Shown: positions 17,584 through 26,507, numbered from the stretch's first letter. The stretch: DNA of 64,000 bases from Butyrivibrio sp. NC3005 (GCF_000424545.1 NZ_AUKC01000019.1:1-64000), one strand, 5' to 3'. The notes: generated by a model not told the origin, from the sequence alone. A program made the numbers and translations.

Positions 17584-18282
17584 CTAAATCCTTTTTTCTT
17601 CATCTGCAGGTATCTTAACACTAAGTGTCATACCATCTCCAACATTAAGAATTACTGTCTGAAGCTGGTTATTATGCGTAAGTTCATACAAATATTCACG
17701 CATTCTCGAATGAATCGTTCTATTTCTTCTGGTAACAGCAAATCTCGACTGAGCAACATCTCCATCCTGCAGCACGTTGTCAGAGACAAGTATTCCGCCA
17801 TTTCCAAGAAGACGCATTGCAGCAGGCAGCATCCTTGGATACTGTCCTTTTGCCGCATCCATAAAAATAAAATCATACTCTGGAGTAAGTTCTTCTAAAA
17901 CCTCTGCTGCATCCCCCTCCAAGAGCATGATTTTATTAAAAGTATCATACTTTTCAAAATGTTCTTTAGCTATAGGTATTCTTTTTTCAAACTTCTCAAT
18001 AGTAGTAATCTTAGCATCTCTCGAAGTATACTCTGCCATCAGAAGTGCAGAAAAACCTGTTGCTGTACCAATTTCCAAAATATTTTTGGGATCAAATGAC
18101 CTCATCAAAAATTTCATCAGACTTTGCGTATCTTTACGAATTATTGGTACATCTGTTTCAATAGCCTCTTTTTCCAAATCTTCGAGCCATCCAGGGCTGC
18201 CATGGTCCATGGCACAGATAAATGTTCTGAGCCTTTCCGGATCCATGGCAACCAGATTTTCTTCATCAAAACGATTAGACAT
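17584..18282 (-). CDS. trmR: tRNA 5-hydroxyuridine methyltransferase TrmR (O-methyltransferase)
   Basis: SAM-dependent O-methyltransferase of the catechol-OMT-like family, 232 residues. Visible features are the SAM-binding block ILEIGTATGFSALLMAEY, the metal-site Asp in DFIFMDAAKGQY, and DNVLQDG. In Bacillus the neighbour-conserved YrrM (TrmR) converts ho5U34 to mo5U34 in tRNAs. The gene sits between the MltG-like stub and trhP exactly as in yrrL-yrrM-yrrN, which is the main reason for the specific call. The ATG at 18282 is preceded by GGTGAGAGATG-type purines. Confidence 0.85.
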   Translation of the reverse strand: MSNRFDEENLVAMDPERLRTFICAMDHGSPGWLEDLEKEAIETDVPIIRKDTQSLMKFLMRSFDPKNILEIGTATGFSALLMAEYTSRDAKITTIEKFEKRIPIAKEHFEKYDTFNKIMLLEGDAAEVLEELTPEYDFIFMDAAKGQYPRMLPAAMRLLGNGGILVSDNVLQDGDVAQSRFAVTRRNRTIHSRMREYLYELTHNNQLQTVILNVGDGMTLSVKIPADEEKRI

Positions 18283-18306
18283 CTCTCACCTTATATCAAA
18301 TCAAAA

Positions 18307-18828
18307 TCAGTTTCCTTCAGCAGGTTGCTGCGAATTTCCCTCTTCAGACATATCCTCACCCTCAGCAGAGCCAGTTCCGGCTTCGCCTTGTGTAGTAGGA
18401 ACTTCTGTCTTACCATCTTCCTTTTTCTCTTCGGTTTTGGGTGAGAAAACAGCAAGCATTTCATCAGGTTTCATAGCTGTTGTCACAGTGTATGTCCCAG
18501 CTTTTTCCTTATTATGATTATCTGAAACAAACTCCTGTACTCTAAAAAGAGTTGCATCCTCAATCAAACCTTTTTCTTTCAAATCGTTTGCAAGTTCTGC
18601 AATGGATTCACCCTCTTTAATGGTGACAGTAACAGATTTTCCCTCACCTGTTGATACGGCTTTCTGGTTAAAAACCTGATAACCGTAGTCGTATCCTACT
18701 TGTCCCAAGCGAACAAATACCACCAGCAAAATTATTATAACTATTACTTTTATAATTCCTGAGATTGCAGAAATTCCAATTTCCTTTGAATTCATATTAT
18801 TCCCGTTCTGCCTCTTTTTATCAAGCAT
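18307..18828 (-). CDS. MltG-like membrane protein lacking the catalytic domain
   Basis: A 173-residue protein with one membrane segment (ISGIIKVIVIIILLVVFVRLG, quoted here as about residues 20-40) and an extracellular LysM-like YceG subdomain (VTIKEGESIAELANDLKEKGL and LFRVQEFV). Complete MltG transglycosylases have about 340-380 residues with a C-terminal catalytic Glu; here the homology ends in a Glu/Gly/Pro-rich tail. It occupies the mltG (yrrL) position before trmR, so it is a shortened family member and not an unrelated gene. The ATG at 18828 overlaps the RNase J stop; an alternative at 18795 would remove 11 residues. Function unknown. Confidence 0.8.
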   Translation of the reverse strand: MLDKKRQNGNNMNSKEIGISAISGIIKVIVIIILLVVFVRLGQVGYDYGYQVFNQKAVSTGEGKSVTVTIKEGESIAELANDLKEKGLIEDATLFRVQEFVSDNHNKEKAGTYTVTTAMKPDEMLAVFSPKTEEKKEDGKTEVPTTQGEAGTGSAEGEDMSEEGNSQQPAEGN

Positions 18829-20503
18829 TTTCTTCCATGATAATCGGAAGAATCATTGGTCTTCTCTTTGTCTTCTTCCAGATAAAATCACTAAGTGCAT
18901 CTTTTACTATATTCTTGAGCTTTGCCCAGTCTGTTATGCCCATAGAAAGCGCTTCAACAACTTCATCAAGAACCAAATCTGTTGCATCCTCGATAAGTTC
19001 ATCAGATTCTTTGACATAAACAAATCCTCTAGATACAATGCTAGGTCCTGAAATAAGTTCTGCATTCATTTTGTCAATTCCAAATACAGCAATAACTATG
19101 CCATCTTCTGCAAGACGCTGTCTGTCTCTAAGTACAACATTTCCGACATCCCCAACGCCAAGTCCATCAACAAGAATAGCTCCAACCGGAACATTTCCAT
19201 TTATTTTAGCACCATCTTCATTCATTTCCAACACTTCGCCGGACTTCAATATGAAAATGTTGTCCTTGGGAATACCTAGTGAAAGCGCTATTGATCTTTG
19301 TGCCATCAGATGACGATATTCGCCATGTACTGGAACTGAATATTTTGGCCTTACAAGGTTATAGATAAGTTTAATATCTTCCTGACATGCGTGACCAGAC
19401 ACATGAACATCCTGGAAAATAACTTCTGCACCCTTCATCATAAGCTCATTCACGATATTGGTTACTGATTTCTCATTTCCCGGAATAGGATTTGAGGAAA
19501 ATATAACTGTATCACCAGGTTTGATAGATATTTTCTTGTGCTGGTTATTAGCCATTCTTGAGAGCGCAGCCATTGACTCACCCTGAGAGCCAGTTGTTAT
19601 AATAACCTGCTTATTATCAGGATAGTTCTTCAACTCATCTATATCGATTAATGTGTTCTCCGGAACCTTGATACATTCAAGTTTCTGAGCAATATCAATA
19701 ACAGTAACCATACTGCGGCCTTCTACTACAACTTTTCTTCCATAACGGTCTGCAGAATTAATTATCTGTTGAACTCTATCTACATTACTTGCAAAAGTCG
19801 CAATAATAATACGTCCTTTTTTATGTTCTCTAAAAAGAGAATCAAGTGTATCTCCTACTGTTTTCTCTGAAGCAGTAAAACCTGAACGCTCAGCATTTGT
19901 TGAATCGCATAAAAGTGCAAGTACACCTTTTTTACCTATTTCGCCAAATCTCTGCAAATCGATAGGATCTCCGTAAACAGGTGTATAATCAACCTTGAAA
20001 TCACCAGTATGTACTACAATTCCTGCAGGTGAATATATAGCAAGTGCTGCAGCATCGACAATTGAGTGATTTGTTTTAATAAATTCAACTCTAAAATTTC
20101 CTAAGTTAATTGATTGTCCAAACTTTACAACTTTACGTCTGGTATTTCGCATAAGGCCGTGTTCTTCCAGCTTGTGCTCTATAAGTCCCATCGTAAGGCG
20201 TGTCGCATAAATAGGCACATTCACAGCCTTGAGCACATATGGCAGTGCACCAATATGATCTTCATGCCCATGAGTGATAACAAAGCCTTTTACTTTTTCG
20301 ATATTGTCCTGAAGATAAGTTATATCAGGTATTACCAAATCTATTCCCAGCATATCATCATCTGGAAATGATAATCCGCAATCTACCACTATAATACTGT
20401 CTTCATACTCAAAGGCAGTAATATTCATTCCAATCTGCTCAAGACCACCAAGAGGTATTATCTTAAGCTTACCGGCTTTTTCACTATTTTTTTGTTTCTT
20501 CAA
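18821..20503 (-). CDS. rnj: Ribonuclease J
   Basis: A metallo-beta-lactamase/beta-CASP ribonuclease (560 residues) that processes and degrades RNA, with 5'-exo and endonucleolytic activity in the family. Motifs seen: HGHEDHIGALPY (zinc ligands), GDFKVDYTP, CDSTNAERSGFT and the beta-CASP blocks around TTGSQGESMAALSRMA and HVSGHACQEDI. The start is a TTG at 20503 backed by GGAGG eight nt upstream and overlapping the fur 3' end by 20 nt. It interrupts the conserved ireB-ruvX-DUF1292-mltG order found in Bacillus, together with fur. Confidence 0.95.
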   Translation of the reverse strand: MKKQKNSEKAGKLKIIPLGGLEQIGMNITAFEYEDSIIVVDCGLSFPDDDMLGIDLVIPDITYLQDNIEKVKGFVITHGHEDHIGALPYVLKAVNVPIYATRLTMGLIEHKLEEHGLMRNTRRKVVKFGQSINLGNFRVEFIKTNHSIVDAAALAIYSPAGIVVHTGDFKVDYTPVYGDPIDLQRFGEIGKKGVLALLCDSTNAERSGFTASEKTVGDTLDSLFREHKKGRIIIATFASNVDRVQQIINSADRYGRKVVVEGRSMVTVIDIAQKLECIKVPENTLIDIDELKNYPDNKQVIITTGSQGESMAALSRMANNQHKKISIKPGDTVIFSSNPIPGNEKSVTNIVNELMMKGAEVIFQDVHVSGHACQEDIKLIYNLVRPKYSVPVHGEYRHLMAQRSIALSLGIPKDNIFILKSGEVLEMNEDGAKINGNVPVGAILVDGLGVGDVGNVVLRDRQRLAEDGIVIAVFGIDKMNAELISGPSIVSRGFVYVKESDELIEDATDLVLDEVVEALSMGITDWAKLKNIVKDALSDFIWKKTKRRPMILPIIMEENA

Positions 20504-20981
20504 TCAGTTTTCCTCCACATTCCTTGCAATACCCGTAGAGTTTAACCTCATGATCAACGACATGAAATCCTGTTTTCAGCATAATAGCACTTTCTAAAGC
20601 CTCTAGCATATCATCTGCAAACTCGGATACTTTGCCGCATTTTATACAGATTAAATGATGATGATGGTGATGCTTTACTCCGTCTTCGAGGATTTCGGCA
20701 ATCTCATATCTCTCTGTTCCATCATCAAAATTAATTCTGTCAATAAGGTGTAACTCTTTGAGTATCTGTATTGTTCTGTAAACCGTAGCCAATCCGATTT
20801 CAGGATGATCTACTTTTACATTGTTATATATTTCTTCTGCCGTCAGGTGTTTGTTCCTGCAACTTTCCAAGGTTTGAAGCACATAAATACGCTGATTTGT
20901 AACCTTAAGCCCTTTTAAGCGCAACATTTGCTTGAATCTTTCAGGATCTACCATTTGGCTTTTAGACTCATTCATTGTCAT
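20484..20981 (-). CDS. fur: Fur-family metalloregulator
   Basis: A 165-residue Fur/PerR/Zur-type repressor: winged helix with GLATVYRTIQILKELHL, the His-rich metal site HHHHHHLICIKCGKV and a second Cys pair CKECG forming the structural zinc site. Which metal or peroxide it senses cannot be decided from sequence: the CxxC pairs are common to all, and the genomic context (RNase J, DUF1292) does not help. The ATG at 20981 has AAAGGA upstream. Symbol given at family level only. Confidence 0.9.
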   Translation of the reverse strand: MTMNESKSQMVDPERFKQMLRLKGLKVTNQRIYVLQTLESCRNKHLTAEEIYNNVKVDHPEIGLATVYRTIQILKELHLIDRINFDDGTERYEIAEILEDGVKHHHHHHLICIKCGKVSEFADDMLEALESAIMLKTGFHVVDHEVKLYGYCKECGGKLIEETKK

Positions 20982-21035
20982 AAGGTCAATATCCTTTCTG
21001 ACTTATTCCCTAAACATAAATACCTGTCTCATATC

Positions 21036-21299
21036 TTACATATCAAGTCCAATCCCATCGTCTGCTAGTAGCTTTTCAAAAATCTTTCCTACTGCACTTA
21101 ATTCATCGTCATCTTCCACTATGCTGTAAAGTCCATCTTCTTCTTCGGGATTTGAATCATCTCTTAAAATAAAAGCTTCTCCGTCACCTTCCTCAGAGTC
21201 GGTAACGAGAATATATGTTTTTCCTCCAATGACAGTCTGGGAAATCGCATAAAAATCCTGCTCATTCTGACCATCTAGGCAAAAAGAAATCTTTTCCAT
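21036..21299 (-). CDS. DUF1292 small acidic protein
   Basis: An 87-residue, strongly acidic protein (about 25 Asp/Glu) with the DUF1292/YrzB pattern: a beta-rich core around FYAISQTVIGGKTYILVTD, then EAFILRDD and a C-terminal helix SAVGKIFEKLL. Function unknown across Firmicutes. It lies between ruvX and fur as in the conserved yrzL-yrrK-yrzB cluster. A 105-nt gap separates it from ruvX without a convincing terminator. Confidence 0.88.
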   Translation of the reverse strand: MEKISFCLDGQNEQDFYAISQTVIGGKTYILVTDSEEGDGEAFILRDDSNPEEEDGLYSIVEDDDELSAVGKIFEKLLADDGIGLDM

Positions 21300-21404
21300 A
21301 ATTTTTTCCTCTTTTTACATGCAAAAAAAGTCGCCTATCTGTCACATAAACAAAAGAAATCCCTTTTGATCCCAATAAGCAACAACTCTTGCAATTATTC
21401 ATTT

Positions 21405-21827
21405 TCATTTACGCACGTTATCTAAATAATCCTGCAAAATAAGTTCTGCTGCAATCATATCTACGTGCTCTTTTCTTTCACGACCGCGAATGCCTAGTTT
21501 ATCCATTATTTCATCTGCTTCAACAGTAGTTAATCTCTCATCAAGCATATGAACGACAATTCCGCATCTTCGCTCAATTCTATCTTTAAATTCCAGAGAA
21601 AGCTTTGCACGTTCTCCTTCACTTGTATCCATATTTACAGGGAGTCCGAGAACTATTTCAGTAATCTCGTACTCCTCAATAAGTTCTTCTATCCTAGCAA
21701 GTGTACGACGAAGTTTATTTTCTTCCTTACGTCTAATTATTTCTTTTGGCTGCGCGATGGTATTTGATGGATCACTGATTGCCACTCCCACCGTGCGAGA
21801 GCCATAATCAAGACCCATATATCGCAT
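21405..21827 (-). CDS. ruvX: RuvX/YqgF RNase H-fold nuclease
   Basis: A 140-residue RNase-H-fold protein. The first strand MRYMGLDYGSRTVGVAISD carries the catalytic Asp, VLGLPVNMD and LDERLTTVEA the other conserved positions, and the C-terminus has HVDMIAAELILQDYL. The family acts as a Holliday-junction resolvase-like or pre-16S rRNA 5'-end nuclease. It is 17 nt behind ireB and part of the ireB-ruvX-DUF1292 cluster. Confidence 0.95.
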   Translation of the reverse strand: MRYMGLDYGSRTVGVAISDPSNTIAQPKEIIRRKEENKLRRTLARIEELIEEYEITEIVLGLPVNMDTSEGERAKLSLEFKDRIERRCGIVVHMLDERLTTVEADEIMDKLGIRGRERKEHVDMIAAELILQDYLDNVRK

Positions 21828-21844
21828 GTTTTTCTGCCTCTTTA

Positions 21845-22120
21845 TTATTTTTTCTCATTCCAATGATATGTACGAATATACTGTGTGAGCATCTCTTCAA
21901 CAAGTTCATCACGCTCAACCTTCATGATAAGGCTTCTGGCACCATTATGGCTTGTAATATATGTCGGATCACCAGACATAATATATCCAACGATTTGGTT
22001 TACAGGATTATAGCCTTTCTCAAGCATTGCTTCATAAACTACTTCCAAAATTTTATGTACTCCATTTTCCTGAGGAGCCTCCACTTTAAAAAACTGTGTA
22101 TGTCCTAAATCGTTTGCCAT
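21845..22120 (-). CDS. ireB: IreB-family regulatory phosphoprotein
   Basis: A 91-residue DUF965/UPF0297 protein. In Enterococcus IreB is phosphorylated on threonines by the PASTA kinase IreK and influences cephalosporin resistance. Recognisable blocks are [21 protein letters not shown] and [17 protein letters not shown]. First gene of the ireB-ruvX-DUF1292-fur-rnj-mltG-like-trmR-trhP run; the ribosome site AAAGGA lies eight nt before the ATG. Confidence 0.95.
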   Translation of the reverse strand: MANDLGHTQFFKVEAPQENGVHKILEVVYEAMLEKGYNPVNQIVGYIMSGDPTYITSHNGARSLIMKVERDELVEEMLTQYIRTYHWNEKK

Positions 22121-22254
22121 AATTTACGTCCTTTCTAAGCCAAATGCTCGAAAACGAGTTTCCATATTCACTAGACAATACCTATATTTATATTACTATA
22201 GCATCAGAATAAATACAAATAAATGTTTACGGGCAACATTATTTATCTAAATAT

Positions 22255-23640
22255 TCAACAAACAAATACTATGCTTCCATCCTCTGCCAGGCACGTTGCT
22301 ACTGCACTTGTAATATTACCGGATTTTTCATTATCCTTTAATTCGCTAACTTTTTTGGCGAATTTAACATATCTTTCGTTATGACCTACAAGGAATTTTT
22401 CTTCATTTATTTCTTCGATATCTTCCCATAAAATCTTTACAGTTTCGCCCAAAAACAGTTTTCTATATTCTTCAGAGTGTTTCTTTGTCATATTTAAAAG
22501 CACATTACTTCTTTCTGTTTTCTGACGGTCTGTAAGCTGATCCTTCATCCTGGCTGCAGCTGTTCCTTGCCTTACTGAATATTTAAATACATGCATTTCG
22601 TAAAAATTTATATCTTCGCAAAAAGCTCTGCTTTCCTCAAATTCTTCTTCTGTTTCGCCAGGAAATCCCACGATAACATCAGTTGTAATAGCTGGTTTAT
22701 CATAAACATCTCTAAGAATATCCACACACATCTTGTATTCACTTGAAGTATAATGTCTATTCATTCTCTCAAGAACACTTTGGCACCCACTCTGAAGCGA
22801 TAGATGAAAATGAGGACACACTTTAGGCATAGACGCCAGTGCTTTAGCATTCTCCTGTGTTATTATTCGTGGCTCAAGAGAGCTTAATCGAATACGCTCA
22901 ATTCCCTCAATCTCATGAACTTTCTGCAGAAGTTCTATAAACTCCGACTGACCCCTGTCAAGACCATAAGAGCTAACATGTATTCCTGTTATAACAACTT
23001 CTTTTACACCTTTTTGGGCAAGTCCTTCAATTTCTCTTACTACGTCACTTTGCTCTCTGCTTCTGATTCGGCCTCTTGCATAAGGGATAAGACAGTAACT
23101 GCAAAACTGATTACAGCCATCCTGTATTTTTATGTATGCTCTTGTATGTTCCGGAGCATTAGTAAGTTCCATATTTTCATACTTAGTCTCTTCTTTACTT
23201 CCAACTTCTATAGATGCATCCATTTCCATAACAGGAGTTTTTACTTTTTCATTAGTTAGAGTATTTTCATCAAGGCTTGTTTCGCAACTTTCCTGCTGTT
23301 TTTCATATTCCATAAGAATTTTAACAACGTCTTTTTTTCTATTGTTTCCAACTGCAATATCTATGCAAGGATCTTTTTCAACCTGTTTTTTGCTTGTTTC
23401 AACATAGCATCCCAAAGCTATTACTATAGCATTTGGATTTTCTTTTTTTGCACGATGCAGCATCTGTCTGCTCTTTCTATCTGCTATATTAGTAACTGTA
23501 CAGGTATTGATAATATATACATCTGCTATTTCATTGAAAGGGACTATATTATATCCATTCTCGATTAAGTCCTGTTCAATAACATCAAGCTCATAACTAT
23601 TTACCTTGCAGCCAAGGTTATGTAATGCAACGTTTTTCAA
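22255..23640 (-). CDS. mtaB: MtaB, t6A37 methylthiotransferase
   Basis: Radical-SAM methylthiotransferase that converts t6A37 to ms2t6A37 in tRNAs reading ANN codons. Domains: N-terminal MTTase domain with cysteines in GCKVNSYE, NTCTVTN and GCYVE; radical SAM core with the CxxxCxxC cluster in GCNQFCSYCLIPYARG; C-terminal TRAM-like part. I start at the TTG at 23640 (AAAGGAG seven nt upstream, product LKNVALHNLGCK, 461 residues); a longer open frame runs into the divergent HPr-like gene and is not credible. About 45 extra residues (ESCETSL to ELTNAPE) lie between the first two domains. The substrate is made with TsaC, encoded at 54374. Confidence 0.95.
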   Translation of the reverse strand: MKNVALHNLGCKVNSYELDVIEQDLIENGYNIVPFNEIADVYIINTCTVTNIADRKSRQMLHRAKKENPNAIVIALGCYVETSKKQVEKDPCIDIAVGNNRKKDVVKILMEYEKQQESCETSLDENTLTNEKVKTPVMEMDASIEVGSKEETKYENMELTNAPEHTRAYIKIQDGCNQFCSYCLIPYARGRIRSREQSDVVREIEGLAQKGVKEVVITGIHVSSYGLDRGQSEFIELLQKVHEIEGIERIRLSSLEPRIITQENAKALASMPKVCPHFHLSLQSGCQSVLERMNRHYTSSEYKMCVDILRDVYDKPAITTDVIVGFPGETEEEFEESRAFCEDINFYEMHVFKYSVRQGTAAARMKDQLTDRQKTERSNVLLNMTKKHSEEYRKLFLGETVKILWEDIEEINEEKFLVGHNERYVKFAKKVSELKDNEKSGNITSAVATCLAEDGSIVFVC

Positions 23641-23670
23641 TTGATAACTCCTTTTTATACCATTACCCCG

Positions 23671-23699
23671 TTGACTTTGCCTACTACTCCGTTTATTAT
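23671..23699 (+). promoter_or_regulatory. Promoter of the HPr-like gene
   Basis: -35 TTGACT (23671-23676), 17-nt spacer, -10 TATTAT (23694-23699). Start near 23706, 20 nt before the ATG, which leaves a very short leader holding only the GGAGG ribosome site. Confidence 0.6.
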
Positions 23700-23725
23700 T
23701 AAAAAAAGAAGGAGGTATTTGCGTA

Positions 23726-23956
23726 ATGAAGACTGTTAAAATTTCTCTTAATTCAATCGATAAGGTTAAGTCTTTCGTAAACGAAATCACAAAATTCGAT
23801 TATGATTTTGATCTTGTTTCTGGAAGATATGTTATCGATGCAAAATCTATTATGGGTATCTTCTCATTAGACCTTTCTAAGCCGATTGATCTGAATATTC
23901 ATGCAGAGGATCGTGTAGACGAAGTGCTCAAAGTTTTGCAGCCTTACATTGTTTAA
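23726..23956 (+). CDS. HPr-like protein without the phospho-acceptor histidine
   Basis: A 76-residue HPr-fold protein. The second half matches HPr well (YVIDAKSIMGIFSLDLS, where HPr has the regulatory Ser46 region; Ser41 here), but the N-terminal segment that carries His15 (GLHARPA in HPr) reads NSIDKVKSFVNE, with no His. It therefore cannot carry PTS phosphate from enzyme I in the usual way. A regulatory role like Crh is conceivable, because Crh also lacks the His and keeps the Ser, but nothing in the neighbourhood proves it. Own promoter and terminator, opposite strand to all neighbours, GGAGG ten nt before ATG. Confidence 0.85.
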   Translation: MKTVKISLNSIDKVKSFVNEITKFDYDFDLVSGRYVIDAKSIMGIFSLDLSKPIDLNIHAEDRVDEVLKVLQPYIV

Positions 23957-23999
23957 TGTTCGGCTATTTCCCTTTTGGAATATTTTTAAGGTATCTAGA

Positions 24000-24027
24000 G
24001 GCTCTGAATTAATTCAGAGCCTTTTTC
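24000..24027 (+). terminator. Terminator after the HPr-like gene
   Basis: Fully palindromic GGCTCTGAATT/AATTCAGAGCC stem (24000-24021) followed by TTTTT. Confidence 0.9.
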
Positions 24028-24110
24028 CTTTTCTATTGTTTCCCGCTAGAATTCAGGCTAATTGGTAAATTCCCCAAATTCTAACAAAAAGTTCTGACAA
24101 TACAATAATT

Positions 24111-25313
24111 TTATCCTTCGATTTCAAGAATCTCATCTGTATCTAAAGCTGTCTTAACAAGCTCGTCTATCTTCTCATTTAAGTTTTCTTCGTGCTTTCT
24201 GATAACTTCAACCTTAGGCTTTGTTACAGGATGTTTTGCAACGAAAATTGTACAGCAGTCCTCATATGGCTGAATTGATATGTCATATGCTTTAATCTTA
24301 AGAGATATATCAACAATATCCTGCTTATCAAATGCAATTACAGGTCTGTAAACAGGCATAGTCTCAACTACATCGTTTGTACACTGAAGTGACTGCATTG
24401 TCTGTGATGCCACCTGACCAATTGATTCACCTGTGATAAGTCCCATACAACCTGAACGTTTTGCAAGTTCTTCTGCAATTCTCATCATGTACCTGCGCAT
24501 GATAATAGTAAGTTCATCATGTGGGCACTTATCATAAATATAAAGCTGTATATCTGTAAAATTTATGATATGAAGCTTAACTTTACCTGTATATCTTGCT
24601 ACAACCTTTGCAAGATCGATAACTTTCTGCTTTGCTCTTTCTGAAGTATAGGGTGGTGCATTGAAATAAACTGCTTCAATATCCACACCTCTTTTGGCAA
24701 TCATATATCCTGCAACAGGAGAATCTATTCCGCCTGATAAAAGAAGCATCGCCTTGTTACCTGTTCCAAGCGGCATTCCACCTGGTCCAGGAATAACCTC
24801 TGAATAGAGATTTACCTTTTCACGAATTTCTACATGGAGCAAAATTTCAGGATTATGAACGTCTACCTTAAACTCAGGAAAAGCTTTCAGAATATCTCCG
24901 CCAAGTTCTCTTCCAAGTTCCATAGAATCCATTGGATATGTTTTGTCAACTCGTCTTACCTGAACTTTAAAAGTCTTATTTTTATCCGGATAAACATTAT
25001 CCATGAATCTGCATACTCGTTCTGCAAGTTTCTCGTATGTTGGAAGCTTGCCATCTCCATCTCTTTCAATAGAAACAGCCGGGCAAATACCTGTAAGTCC
25101 AAAAACTGTCTGAAGTGCTTCTACTGTTTCGTCAAAATCATAATTTCTGGCGTCAACATAGATTCTCCCTGCAGTTTTATCAACTTTAAACTCACCCTGT
25201 ACTTTAGAAAGAACACGATTAATCTGTTTTACAAGGGCATTCTCGAACATATATCTGTTCTTACCCTTAACACCAATTTCTGCATATTTTAATATAAAAG
25301 CATGATACTGCAT
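24111..25313 (-). CDS. thiI: ThiI, tRNA 4-thiouridine synthetase
   Basis: ATP-dependent enzyme that adenylates U8 of tRNA for sulfur insertion (s4U8) and in some bacteria also takes part in thiamine synthesis. The 400 residues contain an N-terminal ferredoxin-like/THUMP region (to about 165), then the PP-loop ATPase motif LLSGGIDSPVAGYM and GESIGQVASQT. There is no C-terminal rhodanese domain, as in other Firmicutes, where the neighbouring cysteine desulfurase supplies sulfur. I start at the ATG at 25313 (AAGGAG six nt before); the longer frame begins inside the desulfurase gene. Confidence 0.95.
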   Translation of the reverse strand: MQYHAFILKYAEIGVKGKNRYMFENALVKQINRVLSKVQGEFKVDKTAGRIYVDARNYDFDETVEALQTVFGLTGICPAVSIERDGDGKLPTYEKLAERVCRFMDNVYPDKNKTFKVQVRRVDKTYPMDSMELGRELGGDILKAFPEFKVDVHNPEILLHVEIREKVNLYSEVIPGPGGMPLGTGNKAMLLLSGGIDSPVAGYMIAKRGVDIEAVYFNAPPYTSERAKQKVIDLAKVVARYTGKVKLHIINFTDIQLYIYDKCPHDELTIIMRRYMMRIAEELAKRSGCMGLITGESIGQVASQTMQSLQCTNDVVETMPVYRPVIAFDKQDIVDISLKIKAYDISIQPYEDCCTIFVAKHPVTKPKVEVIRKHEENLNEKIDELVKTALDTDEILEIEG

Positions 25314-25327
25314 AAAAATCTCCTTAA

Positions 25328-26488
25328 TCACTGACGGGAATATCTGCGAAGAAGCGGTATTACTGCGCACATTGCTTCAATCGCGTGGTCAATTTCTTCC
25401 TTTGTTGTAAATACTGACAGGCTTACACGGATAGTAGAATCCAACAAATCACTATCTAGTCCTATGGCTTTCAAAGTATCGCTTACATGCGGATGATTAG
25501 AAGCGCACGCTGATCCAGCCGATACATATACTTCTCTATCTTCAAGCGCATGCAAAAGAACTTCTGCACGTACTCCTTTTACAGATAGACTAATGATGTG
25601 AGGTGCACTGATTTCATCAATTCTACCATTTATTGTTATATCCGGAAGCTTTGATGTAACTTCATTTATAAAATAAGCCTTAAGTTCTCTTAGTTTCGCA
25701 ACATGTTCGTCTAAATTTGCATATATCTCTTCTGCTGCTCTTCCAAGACCTACTATTCCTGGTACATTTTCAGTTCCCGAACGCATACCCTTCTGCTGTC
25801 CGCCACCATAGTTTATCGGTACAATTCTGACAGAATTTTTCACATACAAAAAACCGATTCCCTTTGGTCCATGAATCTTATGTCCGCTTACTGACAGCAT
25901 ATCAATTCCCATATTCTTCGGAATAATAGAAAATTTACCATATCCCTGAACTGCATCAACATGAAAATATGTCTTTGGATTAACTTTTTTAATAAGTTCG
26001 CCGGCTTCTGCTATCGGCTCCAAAGCCCCAATCTCATTATTCACAAACATTATACTTACAAGTGCTGTATCAGGTCTTATAGCCTTTTCCAACTCATTTA
26101 GATCTATTCTTCCCTGATTGTCAACTGAAAGATATGTAACTTCAAACCCTTCTTTTTCCAAGTGTTTCATTGTTTCCAGAATAGCAGGGTGCTCTATTTT
26201 AGTAGTAATAAGATGTTTTCCAACTTCTTTTTGTCTGCTTAGGGCTGTGCCTATAAGTGCCATATTGTCAGACTCTGTTCCCCCAGAAGTCAGAATAATC
26301 TCCTTTTCTTCACAACGAAGAGTTTTAGCTATCTTCTTCTTTGCGTCCTTAACTAAATCTTCTGCATCTTTTCCTTTGTGATGCATACTGGAAGGATTAC
26401 CAAAATTCTCAATCATTGTCTTTGCAACAAGCTGTGCAACATCCTCAAAAGCTTTAGTTGTAGCTGAATTATCTAAATAACTTTCCAT
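25328..26488 (-). CDS. Cysteine desulfurase (NifS/IscS type), ThiI partner
   Basis: PLP-dependent cysteine desulfurase, 386 residues. HVDAVQGYGK and SVSGHKIHGPKG (PLP lysine) are conserved, and the mobile loop SAGSACASNHPHVS holds the persulfide Cys. It ends 14 nt before thiI, the usual NifZ-ThiI arrangement in Bacillus and relatives, so its main job is probably to donate sulfur to ThiI. A role in Fe-S cluster assembly cannot be excluded, since no other isc/suf gene is in view. Confidence 0.95.
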   Translation of the reverse strand: MESYLDNSATTKAFEDVAQLVAKTMIENFGNPSSMHHKGKDAEDLVKDAKKKIAKTLRCEEKEIILTSGGTESDNMALIGTALSRQKEVGKHLITTKIEHPAILETMKHLEKEGFEVTYLSVDNQGRIDLNELEKAIRPDTALVSIMFVNNEIGALEPIAEAGELIKKVNPKTYFHVDAVQGYGKFSIIPKNMGIDMLSVSGHKIHGPKGIGFLYVKNSVRIVPINYGGGQQKGMRSGTENVPGIVGLGRAAEEIYANLDEHVAKLRELKAYFINEVTSKLPDITINGRIDEISAPHIISLSVKGVRAEVLLHALEDREVYVSAGSACASNHPHVSDTLKAIGLDSDLLDSTIRVSLSVFTTKEEIDHAIEAMCAVIPLLRRYSRQ

Positions 26489-26507
26489 TACTTTATCTTC
26501 TTTCTAT

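Noticed and set aside
17777-18517. 246-codon plus-strand ORF opposite trmR and the MltG-like gene
   Set aside because: Antisense of two genes with good evidence; Ser-rich translation without motifs.
23641-23790. N-terminal extension of mtaB by 50 residues
   Set aside because: It overlaps the divergent HPr-like gene and its promoter; the TTG at 23640 has a proper ribosome site and begins where homologues begin.
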